Assembly (NCBI RefSeq): GCF_024679245.1
Contig: NC_090182.1
Span: 25,392,274 to 25,456,273, forward strand
Length of the DNA stretch: 64,000 nt
Origin: Pseudorasbora parva
Taxonomy: Eukaryota; Chordata; Actinopteri; Cypriniformes; Gobionidae
Direction: 5' to 3'
Part shown: positions 30,488-64,000 of the stretch, piece after piece
Numbering within the stretch: the first letter of the stretch is position 1
Layout of the letters: the number at the start of each line of letters is the position of its first letter
The notes under the pieces: generated by a model
What the model saw: the letters and a program-made list of their open reading frames with translations, nothing else
Databases searched by the model: none
Told to the model about the DNA's origin: nothing
Program-made: the position numbers and the translations under genes

Positions 30488-30978
30488 GTGGAACTGTTGT
30501 ACAGTACCGTTTACGTCTGAGGGACCGTTTAAGCTGCAACACAGACCTAGTCATGAGCCAAATGTTGTTGTTAGCCTTCTGCAGAAGTTCATTGTGCGAT
30601 ACAGCAACCAGCAGAGTATTTCCTGTTGAAACGATATCTTGAATGGAATGACAGGTCCGTATCAATGAATTTAAATTAGTATGAGTATTTTATAGTTTCT
30701 AACAGATATGTTGTCAGCTACTGGAACACTCAAAGTAATGTGTCAGAGTTATCAGTGTCTAATGCATTACTATTTTCAAAAGCTTCCTATTTGTTTTAGC
30801 TTCTATATGACCTACTTTAGCCAAGTAGTTTGAAGGATTTTTAATGTCTCTCTCAACTGGTTATTTTTCTGTTTTTGTGACCAGATTCGAGCAAACAGGA
30901 ATCGATTGGCTTTACTGGAAAAAAAAAACAGGTTGAGCAGGTTGTATCTCACGCAGCGGATTATTTAAATCTGAAAAC

Positions 30979-32984
30979 ATGGCTAGGTTCATGAGTAGAG
31001 TATGGTGTAAGGTGGAGTCAACCGGTCGGCATCTGCCTATCGTTCTGAACATTGTTCTGGTGTTCTCCATCACTGCCGAGGTCAGCTATCTGGTGCTGGT
31101 GGAGGCTCCACTTGAGCCAGCACAGAAGAAGACTGAGTGGTCCACCATATGGAAGGCCATACATCTCTTCGCTCAGTACTTCATGCTAGGAAATATAACC
31201 TGGAATGCTTCGTTGTTTGTGAGAACTAACCCAAGTATCCGTGGAGTGTTTCTTGCAGGGGATGCGTTGGGTAATGGGTGGAGGTAATTGGTTAATTTAT
31301 CATGTATTTTATGCTCTTAAATTCCTGTTTGAGCTTTTGCGGCCAATCAAAAAGCAGTAAATAATATTTTCCTCTTTTATGACAGGTACTGCTACAGCTG
31401 TGAGACCCACACTCCTCCAAGATGCTCGCACTGCTACGATTGCAATGTGTGTGTCCTGCGCCGCGATCACCACTGTGTGTTTTTTGGCCAGTGTGTCGGT
31501 TTCCACAATTACCGGTATTTCCTGACCTGTTTGCTGTTCATGTGGGCAGGGCTGCTCTATGCAGTAGTCATGAATGCCGAGGTCTTCATTGTCGTCTTAA
31601 AGGAGGGTGTCACTTTTCACAGTGTAATGCTTTTGCTTGTGCCCTGGATAATGCTTGTTTCTGGTGAGTATAAGATTTCTAATGAGTGTCTGCTACTTCT
31701 ATGAGAAATCAATAATGTCATGAGAAATCAAATTTTCCTTGATCTTTTAAAATGAGAGTTGAGTGCTTTGTGGAAATGTTTATATTATCCATGTTAATCT
31801 TGTTGAATATTTTTTTACGGTCCTCATTTATAATTTGCTTTGGATAAAAGCATCTGCTAAAATTTTATGAATGTAAAGAACATATATTAGGATATCTTGA
31901 AAATGCAACTTGTTTTACAGTCTTAAAACTTGCAACTTGGCTTTAAAGTTTCTCAAAAGCATTGTGAGCTAAGTTTATCGTGGTTCTACGATCTACTTAG
32001 GCTTACAATGCTTTTGGGAAATGCAGCCCAGAAGTTTGGGGTCTGTAAGAATTTTTATTCTGGAAAGAAGTTAATACTATTATTCAGCAATGATGCTGGA
32101 TCAAAACAGTAAAGAAATATATAAAGTTACAAAATAATTTATATTCTTTCTATTCACCAAACAACTGTGATAATGTATCATTGTTTTTTGCACAAAAATA
32201 TTAAGCAGCTCTGTTTTCAACTTTGATAATAAGAAATATTTCTTGAGCACCGAATCAGCATATTGGAACGATTTCTGAAGGATCATATGATACTGAAGAC
32301 TGGAGTAATGATGCTGACAATTCAGCTTTGCCATCACAGGAATACATTACATTTTAAAGTATATTAAATAGAGAACAGTTTTTTAAATAATATTTGAGAA
32401 TTTTTGATCAAATAAATGCAGCCTTGGTGGGCAAAAATATTTAAAAATGTAAACTAAAAACTGTTTAAAAGAGTTAAAAGAGCTACATAAAAAACTTTAA
32501 TTTAATAACTGAATTAAAAACTTTACAGCAACAACAACAACAACAAAATACCCAAAAGAGCCATAAGCTGTGGAAAATTGTGGTGCATATTATGGTTTGG
32601 CCTAAAAATAAAATTATACATAAATGTATTATGACACCTTTTAAATTGTCACAAAAATACCATAAACATCTTTTTTTTCCTCCAATCACAGGACAGGTGA
32701 CGGCGCGAGCATTTGCTTTTGCATTCATTGCTGACACTTGTGTTGTTGGCTTCCTCCTGGTGGCTGCCTTCCTTTTCTTTCATGTGGTTCTGATGCTGAG
32801 GGGACAAACCACACGTGAGTGGTACTCCACCCGGCGGCCTTACAGCCTGGGAGTGCTGGCCAACGTCAGGGAATGCCTGGGCAAGTACTGGTACATCAGC
32901 TGGCTCTGTCCTTTGATACCATCCCCGCTGCCGGGAGACGGCATAAACTTTAAGGTGACTGGTCCACTAGAGCCCAAGAAATAG
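30979..32984 (+). CDS. zdhhc24: DHHC palmitoyltransferase, ZDHHC24-like (3 exons, 291 aa)
   Basis: Exons 30979-31283, 31386-31663 and 32692-32984 give 292 codons including TAG, phases consistent. Order: two hydrophobic helices (about residues 17-37 and 52-75), the NPSIRGVFLAG segment, the Cys-rich domain WRYCYSCETHTPPRCSHC...CNVCVLRRDHHC with catalytic DHHC at about 129-132, GFHNYRYF, two more helices, then GQTTREWYS (a TTxE-type motif) and the tail PSPLPGDGINF. Family knowledge: DHHC enzymes form a Cys-acyl intermediate and transfer palmitate to protein cysteines, usually on Golgi or ER membranes. The RRDHHC-x-x-x-G-x-CVGF pattern and the C-terminal SPLPGDGI match ZDHHC24 rather than the canonical DHHCPW type. 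The start ATG precedes MARFMSRVWCK. The AG acceptor of exon 3 follows a T-rich tract. AATAAA at 33560-33565 closes the 3'UTR. Confidence 0.88.
32100..32450 (+). repeat. Dispersed 'GAAGGATCATATGATACTGAAGACTGG' repeat
   Basis: The copy lies in zdhhc24 intron 2. It shares 'TTCTTGAGCACCGAATCAGCATATT', 'GGAGTAATGATGCTGA' and 'GATCAAATAAATGCAGCCTTGGTG' with copies elsewhere in the window. Confidence 0.65.
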
Positions 32985-33623
32985 GGTGTGCACTGATAGG
33001 TATTTTCTCTTTGCGATTTCAATGCATTGGCCCTGCTGATCCAGAATGGCAGGTTGTTGAGCCTGCAGCTGCAGTTGCATGCGGTTCTCACACCTATCAA
33101 CTAGCAGCTATTTTTTTATCTGAAGAACCATCAAGAAGTTATGTTTTCTAATTTTACTTTTCAATGGTTTTTCTTTTCTTTATTGGTTTTAATTGGGGTT
33201 ATTTTGGTGGATGTCAAGCAATTACGCAATTTAAAATATTTTAAAATGCATTTTGTTTTTGCTTTTGTTGTGCAATCTTTGCTTTTGTAAAGCAAACATT
33301 TTTTGGAAAGGGAAATATTTGAATATCTTAATGTTATGCTCATTTATTTTATTTGCTTTTTTTTTCTCACTCTCATTGATGTGCCAAATAATCTGTTTAA
33401 AGTACAAATGTGAATGTGCTCTATGCCAAGCTGACTTTTTTTTTGTCCTGAATTATAACAAATGTAATTTTGTTTGTAAGGCACTGAATATTGTTTACCT
33501 CAAGTTTAATGTTTAGTTTTGTTTTTTAATCAATACCAAGGCTTGTTATCTTTCCTTAAAATAAATAATGTTCGGTTTTATTTTTTGTAATGGAGATATT
33601 CATATTATACAAGCCCATGCTGG

Positions 33624-33675
<52 letters not shown>

Positions 33676-34223
33676 TTTCTGGGTATATAATGTACCCGTG
33701 GAAAGTACCTCGAATACTTTTTGAGGCCAGTACATCTAGTCTCAAAACGCTCAAGAGAGCTGGATTTACTCTAGCTGGAAAACCGTGTTGTTGTTCTTGT
33801 GAACCCTGCATGAGGGCGCAGTTGTGAGTCTGGGAAACACCCTCGGTGACGGAGTCGAGCGCTGTGTGGAGGGAGGAGAGGGTGAGAAAGGGACACAGAT
33901 GGAGGTGGATGTGATAAGAATGCTTATAAGCTGAGACAATATGTGAAAACATTTGAGTATTTTTATTTCTTGCTCAACGACAGCTTAAGATATTTTCGCT
34001 GTTTCGTTATAACACTAAAGATCCGAAAGGCGCAAATCTCGGTAAGTGAAAGATGACAGTGTGTCTTTATTGAGGCGGTAGGATGCAACGGCGACAGACG
34101 TATGGGTGAATTTAAGCAAGCTAGCCCGCCGTATGTTGAGAAGAAAGGCCAATATAGGAGGTGTGAATGAAAGAAGAGGGCTTCTCTCTTGGGTGGACAT
34201 GTTTTGAGAGGTGTGGTGGAGGG
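32985..34223 (+). other. zdhhc24 3'UTR and the short gap to slc24a3-like
   Basis: AATAAA at 33560 ends the zdhhc24 transcript. An (AT)n run covers 33628-33674. The 300-500 bp before 34224 are non-repetitive and rich in 'GAGGGAGGAGAGG'-type purines. They likely hold the promoter and 5'UTR of the exchanger gene, so the two same-strand genes are within about 1.2 kb. Confidence 0.5.
33628..33674. repeat. (TA)n microsatellite
   Basis: About 47 bp of alternating TA preceded by GTGTGTG, past the zdhhc24 polyadenylation signal. Confidence 0.95.
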
Positions 34224-56414
<22,191 letters not shown>

Positions 56415-58760
56415 ATCACACCATTCATGTTTTGCTTAGCTGTAGATCTAGTCATAGATAACCATATTCCAGCCCCAGTCACTGCCTTGATAGTAGCAGT
56501 TATTTCAGCCAGGGTTTGAACTGTGACTCTGCTCTGGTACATTAAGAAATGTCAAGTTCTGCACACGGCTTTAAGGCGAGACACTACAGGTTTTTTCATG
56601 CATCTATCAGATTTTGAGATTTTGTGGTTTTTGGCTTTTCATAAAGTGTTTTTTTCAGATAATGAAAAAAGAAACATCCAAAATTATACTTTTAAGTGCA
56701 TCTTTATAGCACTTTATCAATTTCATCTGTAGATTTCAGTTACAATACATATTTTTAAAGGACATTTTCTCAAAAGGTTTTTTTTCTTGTGCACTGAGCC
56801 AGAAAACTTTAACTTTAGTACCAATTACATACACCAAACTTTACCGTTTGTTCCTATATATTCTGAAGGTTTTTACAGATGTTTTTTCATATATAGTTTG
56901 CCTGATTTTATACATTTTATTCCTAAAAAAATGCTTTTTTCTGGCTATTTTCTGATTTATGGAGTGATAAAAAGCGATATCCAATCTCCCTCTTTACTCT
57001 TTGACTCCAATATGTCACATTTTTAACCTGACTTCATTCAATGTTCCTATTTTTGTTCTAGAAATGTATGCAAATAAGTGCATACTCACGTGCATATTTA
57101 AACATAACATTTCAGAATTTTTTTTTTTTGGAATTCTTAATGTAATCAATCAACTGGGTATAGTGATATGTATTAGTTATTGTTTTTACTCTGTTCACCT
57201 GGGGTGTCTTGCCTTAAGCCGATCACCGGCTAGACAGTGCTGCCGAACTCAAGGAGACTGTAATGCATACTGTACCTCTGAAACATTTCTACTTAACATA
57301 CAGAGCTTCTTTAAGAGAACAAAAATCAGTTTAAATTTCAAGATATGATGAATTTATATAAAGCGGTGTTAAATGTTTACAGCACACAGAACTTCCTCTA
57401 ACCTCGGCTTTTGCATATTTCTATTCTGAAACCTTATAATCACAGTCAAGCACGGTACGAAGAAAAAATTGCAAAAGTGTTACTACTAAAAAGAATTCTA
57501 TTAACTCTTGTAACAGAGATGCTGTCAATTCATTGCGTTACCTTGCTTTATTTATTTTTGATGGTAGCTCTGTAAAAAGGGGGTTTAGGATTTGAGCATT
57601 TTCTTGGTTCAGTATATTTAAGAGCAGTCTGTCACTTTTTGTGTTGTTCCTTAAAAAAAGAAAGTATTCTGGTATTTTGGAAGAGAGTTGTTATAGTATT
57701 ACTGATTAACCAAAAACATCCCCTGTCTTTGGTAAGTGTTTACATGCCAAACATGCATAGTTTTACATAAAGTTTCACTTAGAAGTGTCTGTTGCACATT
57801 TTGATATATTGTAATGAAATAGTTACTTTTGTGCCCCACTACAACACTATGAACATGAGAAGATCAAATAAATCTTTTACAATGTGTAACCATTATCACA
57901 ATGAACTGCTTTATACACAGGCCTATATAATTGAATTAATATATTTTCACACTAATGACACTTCATTAAACAACAGACCTTAATTGGTCTTTGCACCAAA
58001 TGAAAATGTTTGGAATTCAATATAGTTATAATAATATAATATAATCTTATAAAGAATATAATATTTTTGTATATAATCCTGCCAAGTGCAGGTAATAAAT
58101 TATAATTCATATAATATATTAACAATCAAAGGCTCCCACTGTTTGTGTTGAAAATGATTTGGTTAATTCTGATACAGCGGTGTTTTAATTGTTAACTTTA
58201 AAGTTATTTTTGACCTTTGACTTTTTATTCTGATTAAACGTGCTTATGTTTCAGTTCTGTTGAATATTTAATTTGTTTTGCTTGCTTAAAAAGTCCCGCA
58301 CCAATAGTCAAAACTGTATTGGCTGTGGTTTACAGTTCTCTATAGTACTAATGAGCAAAATTGTAAGTTATTGAATTTCTCTTCTGAAATATCCGGAAGA
58401 TTTTCATCTTACCACTCACAATAAAACGTGTGTTAATTAAATTGTTATGAAAAATAAATATAACATGACAAGTTACAGCCTGACTGAGTAAAACATCTTA
58501 TTATGCCACTCTTTAAGGTTCAGTTGAACATGTTCCCTGTTTATTTTCATTTTAAAAGTCACATAATGAGAACATGGCTTATTATTACTTTCTCACCATT
58601 TGTTACAGTTCTGTCTATATTATTAAAGATATTTGTATGTTGTTGAGTGCAATAAAACAAGGTCTGTGCAATACCCAAGATCATCATTTTAATGAGTCAT
58701 TTGCATTCTTCCCCATATATTTATGGAAGTGTTACAAATAAAGTTTCATTTTCATCTTCA
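56415..58760 (+). other. slc24a3: slc24a3-like 3'UTR
   Basis: About 2.3 kb of AT-rich, mostly repeat-free sequence follows the TAG. AATAAA occurs at about 58421, 58651 and 58737, giving alternative ends. The ORFs within (56523-57983) are not supported. Confidence 0.55.
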
Positions 58761-60180
58761 CCGTTTATTTATAATAAGCGTTATGGGAACTCAATTTTTC
58801 AAAGTCTCATGGAAAAAGTTTGAACAAAATGGATAAACATTTACCATAAAAACATTGATATCTTTAATCTGGGATCTAGTGTGTGTTGGCTTTCACAAAA
58901 TATTAATTGATAATAATCATACATGTTTCTTGAGCATATTCGAATGTTTTCTGAAGGATCATGTGACACTGAAGATGGAGTAATGATCCTGAAAATCCAG
59001 CTTTGATCAGAGCACATTACAATTTAAAATATAGACAAATAGAAAATTGTTATTTTAAATTGTAATATTTCACAATATTACTGTTTTTAATGTTTTTTTG
59101 AGCAAAACATTGATTTTCCAAAACATAAAAATTTGAATAGTGTATATTTCTTGCCATTTATTAACATAAAAGAGCATCACAGTCGATTTTATTTGTATTT
59201 TTTCACACGTATTTTAGTTAACTAAACCACATTAAGTCAATAAAATAATGTTTTTGAGGAAACATAAAACTCTGCTAAATAATATATGTACACTGATATA
59301 TGTCAAATCTTGCTTTTCTTTAAAGTATACGCACACACATAAGATGTTCTTTTTGTTTTGTTTCTTTCTGTTTTTGGACACCAAGACGGTGGACGATGAG
59401 AGATGTTATACTTTGACCTGCAATTTCAGAGACTCAGGGACGACATAATCCATCACGGCTCTAGGCTGTTTGTTCATTTGGCACAAAACATTTGTGTTGT
59501 ATTATATACCTTTCACTTTGATAAATACAGCAAAAGAGAAACCAATAGCAATATCCCAAGACGCGTCATCTGGTGCGTAAGAGGGCTTCTTGAGTATTCA
59601 TGGATTTGCTTTGATATAACAACGATTGATTGTGACAGTATCTAACTTTGAAAACAGATTTATAATTATGCTTCGGCTCGACTTTAAATTAGGAGTGTTT
59701 GGTAAATATGTACTAACATTTAAATTAATAATTTGTTACAATTCACTTGTTGTGTAGGCCTATGCGTGTTTTTAACCGATAACTTGTCCCTAACCTTACC
59801 CATATTCCAACTCGACAGCAGAAAAAAATGAACACAATATAATAACATACCTAACAATTAATAATTTTTCTTGTAAGTACATTAGTTACAGAGACCCATA
59901 TAAAGTGTGACCAATGGAACATCAGAGCAATTTACAGATTAAAAATCCTTCGAAATTTGTAAAATGCGTCATGCAATGCAAGATATGAGACATAAAGAAT
60001 CTGAGGCGGTCACTGATGGGTAGTGAAGAGTAAACATTTGTTAGGGTGTCTGTGCAAGCAGAGATAGGCTCTGTCTGAATTGACAGCACACCCTAATTGT
60101 GTCTATGACGAGAGAACATCACGTCAAAACCATTAACACTGGGATGGGGTGACATGAGCGGTATTGATCCCTTCAGGATA
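58761..60180. other. Intergenic region before urp1
   Basis: A dispersed 'GAAGGATCATGTGACACTGAAGATGGAGTAATG' repeat lies at about 58900-59110. The rest is AT-rich. 59390-59645 is less AT-rich but shows no convincing ORF. Confidence 0.45.
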
Positions 60181-60262
60181 GATGGCCTCGGAAGATATAA
60201 AACTGAAGATGCCGGCTGGGGCAAGGGCACTGAAGACTGAAGTCACCCGTGATCCTCTCAAC
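60105..60262 (+). promoter_or_regulatory. urp1: urp1 promoter and short 5'UTR
   Basis: A TATA box, GATATAAAAC, lies at about 60194-60203, about 60 bp before the chosen ATG. CATCACGTCAAAAC at about 60118-60131 resembles a cAMP-response half-site pair. Transcription would start near 60225, so the upstream in-frame ATG at 60182 would be outside the mRNA. Confidence 0.5.
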
Positions 60263-62353
<2,091 letters not shown>

Positions 62354-62600
62354 GAATTGATCGGCTGAGATGGACTGAGGACCAGCCTGACATCCCTTTA
62401 TGTACAAACAGCTAAAATGTATGCCTTTGTCCCCCCCCCCCCCCCCCCATAATATATCCATTCAGCTGCCCTTTGACATTGTGAATATTGTTTTATATTT
62501 ATATATAGTAATCTAACATGAATATGAATGTATTTTTTATCATAAATGAAAACCTAGAACTGCAACTGTAAAATAAAGGTAATACAGATCAGTTGTAATA
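62354..62600 (+). other. urp1: urp1 3'UTR
   Basis: A poly-C run is at about 62431-62448 and AATAAA at 62572-62577. It faces the clic2 polyadenylation signal on the other strand about 130 bp further. Confidence 0.65.
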
Positions 62601-62699
62601 TTTGTGTATTTTTCGTTTTTGAATCCAGTCATCACCATCTTTATCAAAGCTATGGACATGCTTTGACATTTGCAAGAAAAGAACAAGACAAACATGTAT

Positions 62700-63246
62700 C
62701 GTATTAATTTTATTTTAAGTAAAATCTGAAAGAAAGCAGTTTAATCTCTTTTATAAACAATCATGATGTCTAACAATGGTGTTTGCGCAACTCGGTACAT
62801 CCGTCACAATAACCCTTAATACAAAACAACCATTACTAACGCATGACATTTGTGTTTTCAACTCATTTTTACAGATGATTAAAACATATACATTACATAT
62901 AACCGAATATTCCTTAATGAATGTAAAATACATATATACATTATGCACAAAAACATTACATGCTGTTAAAAGCACAACTCACCTATTGTTCTCAAAATCG
63001 TTTGCAAAAGATCCCATGACATGCTAAACTATAAAGCCTCTTTGACACTAGCAGTCACTCAAAAGTATTGGATAATGGGCTCAACAGGCACAATGAAAGC
63101 AAACTCTGTGTGTTGTGCCTTTTGTGTTTGCTGTAATATATTTATAACTGTGAACTTCTACTAGGTATGTAGACGCCTTAAAACTTATAAACTGAAATGT
63201 TAAACTATTTACACTATTTAAAGATTTCCCCCCATTAATCGGAGGT
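62700..63246 (-). other. clic2: clic2 3'UTR
   Basis: Minus-strand AATAAA corresponds to plus-strand TTTATT at about 62709-62714. No repeats are recognised. Confidence 0.55.
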
Positions 63247-63662
63247 TCAGTTCCTCTTGGCCACACTCAGATAGGCTTTCTCAATTTCAATGTCAGCTGG
63301 ACAGGTCTGGCTGAACTCCTCTCTCTCACATGCATTCTGCAGGTAACGCCACACCTCAGTGAACTGAGCAGGAATCTCAAAACTACAGTACTTCCTGGCT
63401 GCAACCTACAAAACAAAAACACATTATAATTTGTAAGATTAAATAGCTTTATAGGCCTTTGAGTGTGTCTGTAAACCACAGAGGCGTATCACCTTGATGA
63501 CGTGCAGCTTTGGTAGCAAGTTGCAGTCTGCCAGTGTCAAGCGGTTGCCATCAAGGAACTTTCTTTTGGATACGCTGATGTTTTGATCTAGCTCATCCTG
63601 AAGTGGAGTGTTCAAATATTCATCCAGACGCTTGAACTCTTTCAATAAGGCTTTTTCATGGA
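63247..63662 (-). CDS. clic2: Chloride intracellular channel protein 2, C-terminal part (2 exons)
   Basis: Exons 63662-63493 and 63405-63247 (TGA at 63249-63247), phase 0 at the shared junction. The visible protein is about the last 109 residues of a roughly 240-residue [23 protein letters not shown] and [19 protein letters not shown] form the GST-like all-helical domain, and the end is [17 protein letters not shown]...[26 protein letters not shown] and the IPAQF segment resemble CLIC2 more than CLIC1, CLIC4 or CLIC5. CLICs are soluble GST-omega-fold proteins able to associate with membranes; CLIC2 modulates ryanodine receptors. The upstream exons lie right of the window. It is convergent with urp1. 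Confidence 0.86.
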
Positions 63663-64000
63663 CTGAGAAATCATATAATAGAAGAAAAGAAAGGAAAATA
63701 AAATATAGTGATATACATTATAATGCTGATGTCACAGTGTCTACATACAGGAATATTCAGATATGAATCAGAAAATCATGTTCTGTTGCTCTATTATGTA
63801 AGTTGCATAAATGCATTAATTTGAATAAGTTAATATGCCCATTTTTTTCTAAAAAGCAGCTTGAAACAACTACACTGATCATAATAGTGACAATCTCAAT
63901 AAAACTCCCTGTATCACTCTGCTTGTCTATAACAGTGTTCCCCAACCTTTTTTCAGTCATGGCACCCGTTGAAAATTTTCTAAATTGTGTGACACCCCTC
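63663..64000. other. clic2 intron, right edge of window
   Basis: AT-rich. From about 63930 'AGTGTTCCCCAACCTTTTTTCAGTCATGGCACCC' looks like the edge of a dispersed repeat that continues outside the window. Confidence 0.4.

Overview
This is vertebrate nuclear DNA. The genes are split into many short exons with GT/AG introns. The dispersed repeats are the kinds that fill cyprinid fish genomes, for example 'GGTTAGTTCACCCAAAAATG' ends and TTAA-flanked or TAA-flanked inverted-repeat elements. The best guess is a carp- or zebrafish-like teleost. The species cannot be fixed from the sequence.

Gene order, left to right: (a) at 126-275 on the minus strand, a likely 3'-terminal exon of an unrecognised gene; (b) the last five exons of cyfip2 (+, 4604-9970) with a long 3'UTR; (c) a two-exon forkhead gene of the FoxA class, foxa (+, 13243-15918); (d) an 11-exon kizuna-type centrosomal gene, kiz (-, 27899-19108); (e) a three-exon DHHC palmitoyltransferase, zdhhc24 (+, 30979-32984); (f) a 17-exon K+-dependent Na+/Ca2+ exchanger of the NCKX3/4 type, slc24a3-like (+, 34224-56414); (g) a five-exon urotensin II-related peptide precursor, urp1 (+, 60263-62353); (h) the last two exons of clic2 (-, 63662-63247), tail-to-tail with urp1. 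I joined exons by hand. The reading frame closes exactly in kiz (725 codons), slc24a3-like (623), zdhhc24 (292), urp1 (127) and foxa (379), each count including the stop, which strongly supports the models.

The genes do not form one pathway: actin regulation, endoderm transcription, centrosome, protein lipidation, cation exchange, neuropeptide and CLIC fold are all represented. Their neighbourhood is still informative. In human, FOXA2, KIZ and SLC24A3 share 20p11, so this window looks like a related FoxA block fused to cyfip2 and clic2 neighbours.

Most of the rest is mobile DNA. A Ty3/gypsy retrotransposon (minus strand, about 44195-49779) sits in an slc24a3-like intron and is broken by two DNA elements whose target-site duplications can be read directly. 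A decayed Tc1/mariner copy, a family of about 525-bp elements with 9-bp duplications (three copies), two TTAA-flanked elements, a TAA-flanked Harbinger-like MITE, several long foldbacks and many microsatellites account for much of the remainder. No prokaryotic features, CRISPR arrays, rRNA or tRNA genes were seen.
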